Assembly: GCA_907163375.1 (NCBI GenBank)
Contig: CAJQUW010015432.1
Coordinates: forward strand, 19,146 to 83,145
Source of the DNA: Prostheceraeus crozeri
Lineage: Eukaryota > Platyhelminthes > Polycladida > Euryleptidae
DNA: 64,000 nt
Reading direction: 5' to 3'
Part shown: positions 29,631-39,689 of the stretch, in pieces
How positions within the stretch are numbered: the stretch's first letter is position 1
Layout: the number at the start of each line of letters is the position of its first letter
Translations under genes and position numbers: made by a program
Notes under the pieces: model-generated
The model's database searches: none
What the model was told of the DNA's origin: nothing
The model's input: the letters and a program-made list of their open reading frames with translations, nothing else

Positions 29631-31370
29631 ATGCTACTTGAACGCAACGTGGAAAGTTTGAGTTTACTTGACTATGTCGTTTTTGCTGGGTTTATGCTGC
29701 TTTCTCTTGCCATTGGATTATTTTTCTCAATTTTCGGCGATCGTCAACGATCAACTTCTGAATACCTTCTCGGCAATCACAAAATGAAGACGATTCCTGT
29801 GGCGATTTCGATTGCTGTGTCGAACATATCGGCTTTGACTATCGTTGGACTCCCAGCCGAAGTCTACATACATGGATATATGTTTGTCTTTGCGTATGTC
29901 GGTCAGCTAATTGCATATTATCCTGTGAGTTTCTTGTTTATTCAGCTTTTTCATCCCATAGGGGTAAAGAGTCCAAACGAATACATCCAGAGGCGATTTC
30001 AATCTTCTTTGTTAGCACTTGTTGCCTATGTGATGACTACTCTTTCCACGTGCTTATACATGGGGATTTGTATGTACGCCCCAGCGATCGCGCTTTCAGA
30101 GCTATCCGGAGGTCAGTTGACAATAGTAGGTGCATTTCTTCTTGGAAATGTTATAGGCATAATATACACCACAATCGGCGGATTAAAAGCTGTTGTGTGG
30201 AGTGATGTGTTTCAAGCAGGCTTCATGATCAGCGGCATGTTAATTGTCTTGATGTTTGCTGTCATTAATAGTGGTGGCCTGATGTCTGTAATGAGTTATA
30301 GCGAAAAATATGGTCGTGTTCACGATGTAGACACTTCACTGAATTTTCGAACTCGACACACGTTGCTTGGAATGATCACCAACGGAATGTTTCTCTTCGG
30401 TACATGGATTATTACGCCTCCTGGAGTACAGCGATTGTCATCATTGCCCACTATTTCGAAAGCCCGTGTTGCATTTTCATTAGTTGCACCTATCAGTGTA
30501 ATTTTTGGTGTCATAGCCGTATTCACTGGGTTGGCCATATTTGCCTTTTATGCTCATCGTGGGTGCGAAGTTTTTTCAGCCGGTTGGGTTTCATCAGGTA
30601 ATGCTATTCTCCCGTACTTTGTGATTGATCAAATTGGGTATCCTGGTTTTCCTGGCTTTATGCTAGCAGCTATATTTGCTGGTTCTTTAAGCTCTCTCTC
30701 CTCCGGCCTCAGTGCACTCGGCACAACAGTGTGGTATGATGTGTTATCACCGTACTTTGGTACAAAATTCTCTGATCGGAAAGCAGCACTGGCAGTGAAA
30801 TGTTTAGTTGCTATCTTCGGCATCCTTTCTACGCTGCTCGGCTACTTTTCCATGAAAGGTGGAAGTCTGATAGTCGAGATCCATATGTCTGTCGATGGCG
30901 CACTCCGAGGAACTTATTTGGCCATGGTCCTGATGGGTGCTGTTGGACCATGGGCTAACTGGATTGGAGCATTGATAGGATCTGTCTGTGGATTTTGTGT
31001 CGGACTAAGTCTCAATTTAGTTAACATGCTGTCCAACAAATCAACGAGTGCTTTGTTAACCATTACTTCGAACTGTTCTATGCTGAATCAGAGTATTGCT
31101 ATCAATCAAGCTGGAACTGTAATGTTCAATACCACAGAGAGAGATTTCTGTGATAGTCGTTCATCATATGAAGTTGTTTCATACACTTGGATTCTGGCAA
31201 TCAGGACCTTGTCATCAGTGGCAATCGGAATGGTAATTTCGTTATTGACGAATCCATGCTCACTAGCGGTGGAGAACAAGTACTATTGGCCTTTCTGTCG
31301 ACCTAAAGTGAATCACAAAAGGAAGTCTGAAGAATTGGCCATAGATGAAGAAGATACGAATTTCTTGTAA
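29631..31370 (+). CDS. sodium-coupled monocarboxylate/vitamin-type transporter (SLC5 family), single exon
   Basis: This 579-residue protein is of the sodium/solute symporter family, closest in pattern to the SLC5A5/6/8/12 group (iodide, multivitamin, monocarboxylates); the substrate cannot be told. About 13 membrane segments are visible. TM1 (LLDYVVFAGFMLLSLAIGLF) is followed by the substrate-site helix VPVAISIAVSNISALTIVG-like stretch. GGLKAVVWSDVFQAGF lies near residue 183 and PPGVQRLSSLPTISKAR near 265. AAIFAGSLSSLSSGLSALG near 345 has the paired serines of the Na2 sodium site. An extracellular loop with four N-glycosylation sites (NKS, NCS, NQS, NTT) precedes the last helix. The C-tail is charged and cytosolic. 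Length is near the family norm. The frame is whole from ATG to stop without introns, whereas vertebrate members have many, so a retrocopied but functional gene is likely. Confidence 0.9.
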   Translation: MLLERNVESLSLLDYVVFAGFMLLSLAIGLFFSIFGDRQRSTSEYLLGNHKMKTIPVAISIAVSNISALTIVGLPAEVYIHGYMFVFAYVGQLIAYYPVSFLFIQLFHPIGVKSPNEYIQRRFQSSLLALVAYVMTTLSTCLYMGICMYAPAIALSELSGGQLTIVGAFLLGNVIGIIYTTIGGLKAVVWSDVFQAGFMISGMLIVLMFAVINSGGLMSVMSYSEKYGRVHDVDTSLNFRTRHTLLGMITNGMFLFGTWIITPPGVQRLSSLPTISKARVAFSLVAPISVIFGVIAVFTGLAIFAFYAHRGCEVFSAGWVSSGNAILPYFVIDQIGYPGFPGFMLAAIFAGSLSSLSSGLSALGTTVWYDVLSPYFGTKFSDRKAALAVKCLVAIFGILSTLLGYFSMKGGSLIVEIHMSVDGALRGTYLAMVLMGAVGPWANWIGALIGSVCGFCVGLSLNLVNMLSNKSTSALLTITSNCSMLNQSIAINQAGTVMFNTTERDFCDSRSSYEVVSYTWILAIRTLSSVAIGMVISLLTNPCSLAVENKYYWPFCRPKVNHKRKSEELAIDEEDTNFL

Positions 31371-31858
31371 TATTCAAAGACAGCTATAGAATTGTTAGGC
31401 AAACGAACAGTTTTCTGAGTAATCATAATTTGGTGTGCTGATCTGTCAGAATATAACAATGGGTTCCTAGATACCGTGGCTTACTTATATATAGTAGATA
31501 TGGACGCGTCACGGGTGCGATTATTTGGAAATCCCCTTTCCTAAGACGGCAGTTAGCCTGCTGCTGCAGAGCTTGCAGCTGCAGCCGAATTTTGTGAATG
31601 GTAGAAAGAGTCAAGTAATAGACAAGAGCTCTGAAGTTAAACTTTTGATTACTTTATTTGCAGCTATTCGTAGAATCGGTCAATATGCATTAACCATCAT
31701 CAGACAGACTCTAAAAATTGACTAAGATATTATAAGGCTTTATTCATCAAATTAAAAACAGTATGACTATTATATCCTGAATTGCACAAAATGTACTCTA
31801 GAGAATCGTGAGAAGTTGTGCGAAAGAATCACTGGCTAGAAATTAAAATTCCTCTTCC
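31371..31858. other. downstream of SLC5, non-coding
   Basis: 3' untranslated region presumably; no AATAAA close to the stop. A CTGCTGCAGAGCTTGCAGCTGCAG palindromic patch lies near 31560. Confidence 0.35.
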
Positions 31859-32100
31859 TTTCATGGTCATAGCTTGGGAATTAATGATGCTATTTTGTAC
31901 TATGTCACTACTGTTCATGAATTGCTGAGAGCTGCAGAGGCGCGCAGGGTCACTAAAAATGGAGAAAAATGTCGCGAACTGGGATGGCTTTGTCTCCCGT
32001 TTGCAGTGAGTGCATATGGAGCCTGTTCAGTGAGGAGGCTAAGAAGTGTGTCGGTGAGGAGACTAAGAGCGCATAACGCAGAGACTTTCAAACCAAACTA
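31859..32100 (+). mobile_element. retroelement C-terminal scrap
   Basis: The frame has EARRVTKNGEKCRELGWLCL and PFAVSAYGA. This resembles the 'kC..lGW.f.PlavE.fGaW' block that ends many invertebrate retroelement proteins. The match covers about 50 residues only; the element type is not determined. Confidence 0.3.
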
Positions 32101-32172
32101 ATTCCAAGGTTTCAGAGTGCAGAAAGTCAACTTACGGTCTAATATCGGTGACTCTGATATGTATGTAGGAAC

Positions 32173-32906
32173 CAGGGATGCGGAGTCGGAGTCCCAGAGT
32201 CCTATCATTTCCCTCGGAGTCCTATCAAATGATAGGACTCCAGACTCCGGCCTATAACTAGACTCGAAATAATATAATACAAGCAAATCATTTATTCTCG
32301 TGCATAGCTGTCATTGTCTTGATGTCAACTTTCTCCGTCAAACAAAAGTGCAGAAACAGCAGTGCATACAAAGCTTATAATAAGTTGGGGGAATGAACCG
32401 TGATAGTGAAAAAAGGATTGTCTTTTTCACTCGGTGATTTAGTAGAGAAGACAAGCCTTCCTAGCCTCGATCACACCTGCGCGCCAAAGGTCACATCAGA
32501 GACAAAAATGAAATACTGGTTTGTTGGAGAACATTGCATCTTACCCTCACGTTAATCGTGTGTGATGGCTCCTCTAAAGCGGGTATTAAAATCGAAAGTG
32601 TACTCATATTTTTTGGAGAAGGATGGGGATTTTCGTGCCTGGTAGAGACTGGAGAAAAACCGTGTGAAACACACATCAAGAAGATGGGAGGAGCCGAGTC
32701 ACATGTATCCAACTTAAAGCGACATTTGATAAACTTTCATCGAAAAATGATTGATAATTGATACAGCAATGATCACTAAATATCGATTCAGGTAAGCCTA
32801 TACATGTAATGATCTGTGATGTAGGCTGCCAGTTAATTTTTCAAAAAACTAAGCTTTCCCACCCGGAGTCGGAGTCCTATCAAAATGATAGGACTCCGCA
32901 TCCCTG
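32173..32906 (+). mobile_element. hAT non-autonomous element, copy 1 (734 bp)
   Basis: Exact 8-bp target duplications GTAGGAAC (32165-32172 and 32907-32914) flank ends reading CAGGGATGCGGAGTCGGAGT. Subterminal palindromes 'tcctatcaaatgatagga' are present at both ends. Inside, the frame around 32610-32760 keeps a BED-type zinc finger remnant (HVSNLKRHLINFHRKM), the N-terminal domain of hAT transposases. The rest of the transposase is missing, so it is an internal-deletion derivative. Confidence 0.88.
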
Positions 32907-32914
32907 GTAGGAAC

Positions 32915-33668
32915 GCTGAAGCCATCCTCAAAAGAAGACCTCCCATGGCCGCCTTGAGTTAGAACATGCTGATGCTATTTAAAGTAAATTTCTCCTACCA
33001 CAATATTCTCTCTCTGGATTTTGCGAAGACTTAGGAAAGTTTTGGTAACAGTAATTTTCCTTATCAACTAAGGCAGCACTTGCGAAGCAAACAAAAATGC
33101 TTATGCTGACTTACATCAGCCCATTTTTGGATAAAAATCAACGTCAAAAAAGTTTTTTGATAGCTTGCATTTTTTAAAAATGATAAGCAGATTGCTGCAG
33201 ATTAGCCACTACGCTTTCCGTCAGTGTTAAAAGTTGGAGATACAATGGTGATAATTCCATGTCAGTTCGCAAACCAGTGTACAATCAAACCTTATTTGCA
33301 AAAGATTTTGCAGCGATTAGTTTCGAACTTGGATTTAACGTTCCAAATGATCCAGTGCAACGTCTCGTGTCATAATCACAAGCATCTCATTAGTTTCAGC
33401 ATTTTTCGCTGACTCTTCATAGTGTTTCGCTTCAAAATATTCAATCACTTCATCAAATTGTGCCACAAAGATCGTGTCTGCATGGACTTAAGACCAAGAT
33501 GTTTTGAATCCTTCATTGTTGCACAAAGTCAGCATGAAACTCTATCACAAAACAATGCCATTTACCGCAATGGGACCGTCTGTGTGAATAGCCAATGATT
33601 TCTGAGCTATTGTAGATAATATGCAAACAAGTAAAAGTCGCTGTAAGAATGATGCTGGGACCACGGTC
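32915..33668. other. non-coding
   Basis: No recognisable gene or repeat end. AT-rich. Confidence 0.35.
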
Positions 33669-35464
33669 TGTCAGAAGGGTCGAAAAAAAAATATACCATG
33701 AGCGAAACCAATTTTTTTGAGATCTATGACCCTCTGATAATAAAAAATCGCCAAAAAGAAAATCTTTTAAAGCGCCGATTTTTTGCAAACGGCCTTTTTT
33801 CAAAATGGCCGCCTATTTGCTAAAAAAATGAATTGTTGCATATGAAAATCGTCATTTCACCTCTGTCAACTGCCTCAGACTTCTTTTAAATATAGCTAAA
33901 AAATGAAGGAAGGTAAGTAAAATATACCCCATGCATTTCATATGCAGTGTTTGTTTATAAGTAGTATCTGAATTGCTTTACGCTATTTTTAGAATATGGA
34001 AAATATTTTTTTTGATTTTCCTGTGTAAGCATCATTTTTATTAATCGCTGAACTTCCAGACAGATCTTCTGTGTCATATATCATTTGAATGAATCAATTA
34101 ATAAGGATAAATGCGCATGCTATCTAAGTTTTATATCAATTCAGACTCCAAAGTCAAATGAAATCAATGGTAATTTTGACTTTGAAATATACCCTGTTGT
34201 GTACAGAGCCGTGCCACATTTTTTGTATTCGTCTCTGATGCACAATGCCCTTCTTTGCAAAGTCTATCAAATTGAATCTTATACGTTCCTCTTCAATAGT
34301 GTAGACAAATTTCATGAGTTTTCTATGGCTTTTCTATGGTTGGCCATAGATATGCGCATACATGCATCATTCAAATCGCTAACGCGGTTACTGTCAACTT
34401 GACAATTTTCATATTGTTCACTAACTGCTTGCAGCCTGCAAATCGATGACAAATGCAATTTTTTAAATAAGCTTGGTACATTCCTTTCGACAGGACTATT
34501 CTGATTTGGAAATAAGTGTCACTCCGAAAACTCATATGGTTTTTTACCATGTTGAGGAGTTTTGCGCATTAAAAGGAATGGGACTTGGAACGTGGTCGGA
34601 ACAAGCCAGCGAAGGGATGCACCATGACTTCAAGGAAGAATGGGAAAAGTTCAAGATAAATGCAGCAAGTCATCCCAATTATGGCCCACGGCTTCTTAGT
34701 GCTGTCTCTATGTATAACAGTAAGCATTTATAGAACCTGAAAGCTTGTGTTGTTATTTTTTATCATGAATGTCAGTTTTTACATCAAGCTTAAAATAAGA
34801 TATGTATATTGCGAATGTATTTGACCTTTTTCTCCACTATACCGTTGATTTAAAATTGTACCTTACATGTAGGGGAAGCCACTCATCTATTACCCAAATC
34901 TTACAAGAGAAATAGCATCAATAAATGAGTATCAACGTCAAAGATAGAAGAGTTTACTAATGATTTCATTTGACTTTGGAGTCTGAATTGATATAAAACT
35001 TAGATAGCATGCGCATTTATCCTTATTAATTGATTCATTCAAATGATATATGACACAGAAGATCTGTCTGGAAGTTCAGCGATTAATAAAAATGATGCTT
35101 ACACAGGAAAATCAAAAAAAATATTTTCCATATTCTAAAAATAGCGTAAAGCAATTCAGATACTACTTATAAACAAACACTGCATATGAAATGCATGGGG
35201 TATATTTTACTTACCTTCCTTCATTTTTTAGCTATATTTAAAAGAAGTCTGAGGCAGTTGACAGAGGTGAAATGACGATTTTCATATGCAACAATTCATT
35301 TTTTTAGCAAATAGGCGGCCATTTTGAAAAAAGGCCGTTTGCAAAAAATCGGCGCTTTAAAAGATTTTCTTTTTGGCGATTTTTTATTATCAGAGGGTCA
35401 TGGATCTCAAAAAAATTGATTTCGCTCATGGTATATATTTTTATTTTTTTCGACCCTTCTGACA
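33669..35464. mobile_element. foldback element with about 500-bp inverted arms
   Basis: The arms 33669-34165 and 34961-35464 are nearly perfect reverse complements, starting TGTCAGAAGGGTCGAAAA. They enclose a 795-bp centre with remnants of a coding sequence. The immediate flanks 'accacggt' and 'accatggg' may be a degraded 8-bp duplication. Long arms of this sort occur in MuDR-like and foldback DNA transposons; the superfamily is not certain. Confidence 0.85.
34473..34733 (+). pseudogene. fragment of transposon-encoded protein in the foldback centre
   Basis: The frame has ISVTPKTHMVFYHVEEFCAL, then GLGTWSEQASEGMHHDFKEE and ends YNSKHL. This arrangement (TPK.H....H, then SEQA.E..H.DF, then YN..H) is familiar from uncharacterised repeat-borne proteins of cnidarians and other invertebrates; I cannot name the family. 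A related upstream piece may be 34085-34402, which overlaps the left arm. The fragment lacks a start and the catalytic part, so it is a remnant. Confidence 0.4.
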
Positions 35465-36129
35465 CACCATGGGACATCAATGGTGATCTGTAGAATGTGA
35501 CAAATCACATATGCCATCTTTGGAAAATTAGGGAAATCCCGTGACGCGGCCATAGCAATATACATTTTAGAATCAATGATCTAACGGAATTGGTGGTATA
35601 GCCATGTTAAATCTCGTCGTCATGCTGGCTTCCCTCCATTGCCATAAAAGACTAAATAATAGAGTAATTTGAAAAAATTGATGGAAACAGGTGGCAAAGA
35701 TGCTTTAAATGACAACTCAACTTTTATTTTTTTTCTTTAGAGTACTTATCATTGAGATTTGCTTTTTGAATGCAGATTAAATCAAATGATTTGGAAACAT
35801 GATTCTGGATGATTTTGAACTAGCAGCATGCGGATTTCAGCTTTTATGTTAGTATAGACGAAGCCAAATTACAGCATGCATTTAATAATCTAGACACATA
35901 AACTTCAAAAAATTAATCATACATGTCCATGTCCTTTAAATTTGAGCATGAATAGATTTTGAAGTTGCGCTTACTCAAAACTTAGAATTGTTGTGACATT
36001 TTTTTAATAATCATCATATTTGTTTATACTGATTTGATAAACTTTATTCACCTAAATCACAAATCAATCAATATGTACAAAATCGAACGTTTTGCAGCTA
36101 ATTTTACAAATAAAACAAATGTACAAATA
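35465..36129. other. non-coding
   Basis: AT-rich; no gene recognised. Confidence 0.35.
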
Positions 36130-36760
36130 GAAAATTTCAGCCACCAGCAGACAGGATGGAAGTTGCGTTCCCAGGGGCCACTTCCATCGAAGGAAGTTCC
36201 CACAGCTACCGAGGCTCACGTGCGTCTCCAGAAGCAGCCGAAATACGTTGACACGGCTCTCGGATGATCTATTCAGTCAACTGTGCTGGAACATAGTTTC
36301 GTAGAACTATTTCATAGAACGTAGTTTCGAAAATGATCGGCTCAAACCGGTGGAGATCCAAGAGATTCGGGTATTTTTACGTTTGGCGGCAGACTGGGTG
36401 GGGGGGGGGAAGATGGCGGTGTCAATGATAGCAGTGGCCCAGAAGGTGTCAACACAAGAAGCATCCCAGATGAGAACTTTACCACGACTGAAAGGGAAAG
36501 TCGTGATACCATACGGACGATGACCATTGTGGCGATGTATCCCGACTGGTTCCAGGATGGCGGGAATGTCAGCCTTCCCAGAGATCCTCGAAGAATTTCG
36601 TTGAGTCCAAAATGCTGTGGTCCTCTACCAACGCTTCTGTTGCAGTGGATGCAGTCCTTTTCTGTTGACCATTTCGCCGCACTTGCAGGGACGTGGAGCG
36701 CACACATTGTCTCCCGTACGCAGTGCAGTGCCAATGCAGAGGGATTTACTAGATTTGAAA
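36130..36760 (-). mobile_element. retroelement fragment, C-terminal Cys/His plus nuclease-like region
   Basis: Read on the minus strand in shifting frames, it has the pattern PCKCGEMVNRKGLH, then LNEILRGSLG, then EPVGIHR, then FSRGKVLIWDASCVDTFWAT, and finally SRRISAASGDAR and PGNATSIL. This is the conserved C-terminal zone of a group of invertebrate retroelement proteins that resembles a restriction-like endonuclease (zinc knuckle, RH.N-type helix, PDG/WD core). Several frame changes show it is dead. No RT domain is adjacent. Confidence 0.45.
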
Positions 36761-37379
36761 ACTTTTAGACACGTGACGCCATCAATCTAATTACCGATTG
36801 TGCTAAAGAATGGATCCTACGAGTTTGTTTGCCCTGCGACTGACACATGTTGGCAAATTGCTTGGTGTAGTAATAAATCCATGAAGCCAAATAAGGTTGT
36901 GGGCAATTCCAGGAAATTACGGTCATAACATGCATTTCTTGATGATGGCCATCGGTCGGTAGAGTAATTCAAAATGGAAGTGAAAATGTTTCATTTACGT
37001 AATATTTCCACGTTCAGCAAAATCCAGCACATCGACTAATAGAGCAAATTTAACAAATTAGGGCCTACACATCGGGGAACAAAGCATGCCAGTTGTGACA
37101 CCAAGTGAATTTCAGAATTTAGCTATCTCTTTAAATGTGGTTGAACAACACACATGTACACATGCACATTATGCTCAGTTAGTGCAGGAGGCACAGTGTG
37201 TGCAGTGGTTTTGTACAAAGTACGCAATATGGTGTGTATTGGAATTATGGCGACGTGAAATGTACATGTCATCCTGACACATCAACATGAACCACGTAAG
37301 AGGTATGAGACATTATGGGACATGCAGACATGGGATGAATGATGAGTCATCATTCATTGTTGTGATTGGCTGATTGGAG
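36761..37379. other. non-coding; possible eroded left end of second Polinton
   Basis: No gene is recognised. The second Polinton must begin here or upstream if the TATA gene at 37.4 kb is its first gene, but no terminal repeat could be matched. Confidence 0.3.
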
Positions 37380-37398
37380 GCATTACGCAATCAGATGG

Positions 37399-37723
37399 GT
37401 ATATAAACAGTTCCTGTGTCCTATGTGTACATAACTTGTGAGTTAAGACATCCCACTGATATTTAAGTTCAGATGACGTTTCAACTGACATGAATTCTTC
37501 CATCGCTGTTCCATCCGCACCGAAAAAGAAGTCATTGATGGAGAGAGCGCTACTGGCGGCAGCAGAAGTGGAACAGAGTCCTGCTGGCACATGTCCCAAT
37601 GCTCCGAAGAAGGTCCCGAAGCTGGTGTACCCAATGGAAGCGATTGGACTATGCACCGGACTGCCCCAATGCTCCGGCAAAAGGAAAAGTGTGCTATCCC
37701 AATGTGAGGAACACTACCTTTAG
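37399..37723 (+). CDS. small TATA-driven protein, 77 aa, unknown
   Basis: A promoter with ATTGG boxes (37368-37376) and GTATATAAAC (37399-37408) precedes a frame starting at ATG 37490. A polyadenylation-like word (aaataaga, about 37738) follows. The protein has a basic SAPKKKSLMERALLAAAEVE start and repeated 'CPNAPKK.PK' proline/lysine motifs. No family is recognised. The promoter type and compactness match the accessory genes of the first Polinton, which is why it is assigned to the second element (inference). Confidence 0.4.
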
Positions 37724-38028
37724 AAAGCTGGATTTATAAATAAGAATATATTTATTCGAATTACATGTTGCATTTTGTCTGACTACTATTGACGGGAACA
37801 TAATTGAATAATCATTGCAGATAGGTATGCATACATAGGCAAGACTGGGATGCTCATGAAAGGACTTAGTCCATCATGAACATAAGACATGTACTGAAAT
37901 TCGACAGGATCGAGGAGCGATAGTCGCTATACAAAATATTCCAGCAATAAAATTTCGAAAACAAGAACATGAACACAATAAGAAGCAGAATGACAAGTAA
38001 CTATTTGTTGCATGGTCCTTCATTTACA

Positions 38029-38277
38029 TTAGTTAAATGTGCATGCAAGGCGTTTTATAGCCTCTTCTCTCACACTGTCAATGTAGTCCCATTCATAAAT
38101 GTTTCTTGGCTGAGAAGATGGGGAATACCATTTAATAATTTGAGTCAGTTCTTTTACATCAGGAAGACTTTGGACGTAGGTTGTATCATATTGCAGAAAT
38201 TTTGGTCTGACATATCCTAAAAGGATGCTTTCGTCAAAGACTGCATCAGCACAATCCATTTGGTCCAAATTCTCCAT
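38029..38277 (-). CDS. small protein, 82 aa, unknown
   Basis: The minus-strand frame starts at ATG 38277, with a TATA-like word (GATATAAAATA, about 38339-38346) 65 bases upstream and a GT repeat in the leader. The protein is acidic at the N-terminus (MENLDQMDCADAVFDESILL) with helices later (VREEAIKRLA). Family unknown. Convergent with the previous small gene; together they look like an accessory-gene cluster of the second Polinton. Confidence 0.4.
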   Translation of the reverse strand: MENLDQMDCADAVFDESILLGYVRPKFLQYDTTYVQSLPDVKELTQIIKWYSPSSQPRNIYEWDYIDSVREEAIKRLACTFN

Positions 38278-38461
38278 GTATAAGAAAGTGTGTGTGTGTG
38301 TGTGTGTGAAAGAGATGCTACAAAATGATTGCTCGCTATTTTATATCTGCTCATGAGACTGAATATTGATGTTTTGATGAATGCAATGTTTTATATTGAC
38401 CAATGGGAGCGACTCTTCTCGATGTATAAGTTGAGCTTTGTGACTTCCAACCTAGACTGAC

Positions 38462-39449
38462 CACAGAATTAAATATTTTGTTTATCTGCTTCGGTTTGCT
38501 AGAAGTGTGATTAATACGAAACTGACGGCACATAGAGGAACCTATTAAGTGGGCAAGAAGGAATTCCTAATACCTTACAGAGATAGGAAAAAAAGTCGCG
38601 CGTCGCTTGCGGATTAAAGTGAGTTCCAGCAAAGTGCTTCGATTGCCAAAATTCCTTCAGATTCGAAGACTTCAGATCATTGCCCACACGTTTTCTCCAT
38701 AATGTTGGCCCTTCCGATCATTATTAAAGAAAGTAGCAGTCGTACAAAAATTAGTTCAGTTGAGGATTTCACATTCCCTCCTCGGCATTGCTCACTATAT
38801 AGTGCATCCATTGAATCGGAGCCAAGACAGGGATGTGTGTTTTGGTGTGTGCGAAGTGATATTACAGCACGCACGCATCTCTCACTGGCTCTGGTGTCCC
38901 CTGCTGGCAGCTTATTGTTTGCCATTTCCAATAGCAAGCGATACACGAATTATCCATTCGAGAAGGAGCAAGTTGTCAATTCTGTGATGTGCCATTCAAT
39001 TCTTTGCATATCTTTGAAGAATTGCTGAAAGTGGTGCAGGACCATAAGTACAACAAAAAATATTTTTTTTATAACCTACTTTCCACATAGCATAGTACAC
39101 ACAGATCATGAGACATAAACTTCGCTCCTGGATTTCAGAAATAGTGCTATTCAACGAAAAAATATTCATTAACAAAAAAATGGTTTTCCAATTCGAAAAT
39201 GTGACATTTAGTCCTTGGTTATTTTTGTGACTCCACTTTTTTACATAAACTTTGCTTATTAAAAGTTGATTTTTATGTATTTTGTTGAATATTTATTATA
39301 GAAATCAACGACAGAGTATATCTTTCTTTTGAGTTATCATTCACATGTAAGAGGATGAAGTAAAAGTGTACAAAAATTTACTTTTCGTTTCCCATACAAT
39401 TCTTCCTTTCTAGGAAACCGAAGCGCGCGCAGATGAATCTAATTCTGTG
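38462..39449. mobile_element. CACAG element, 988 bp, DNA transposon
   Basis: Exact 8-bp duplications AGACTGAC (38454-38461, 39450-39457) flank ends reading CACAGAATTA. A second, inner inverted pair, CTTCGGTTT(G/C)CTAGAA, begins at about 38488 and ends near 39424. No transposase was recognised, so it is non-autonomous; an 8-bp duplication suggests hAT or a related group. Confidence 0.8.
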
Positions 39450-39689
39450 AGACTGACACATAAAAAATGTTTTGCATAGTGCATCGCTACTGGCTTTGTA
39501 AAAAGATGCACAGGAGGTTCAAACGGTCAACATCTTGACATTATAGCTCCTGTCCATCTTGATACTCTGAAATGTTCATGTGTCGAAAATTGCAATGCGA
39601 GCGTGAAAAAGTGGTACATCGCACGTATTATGAAATTTGTCGAAAAATTGCAGTCAGATAACTGAATCAAATAAGTTTCCATGTCATCA

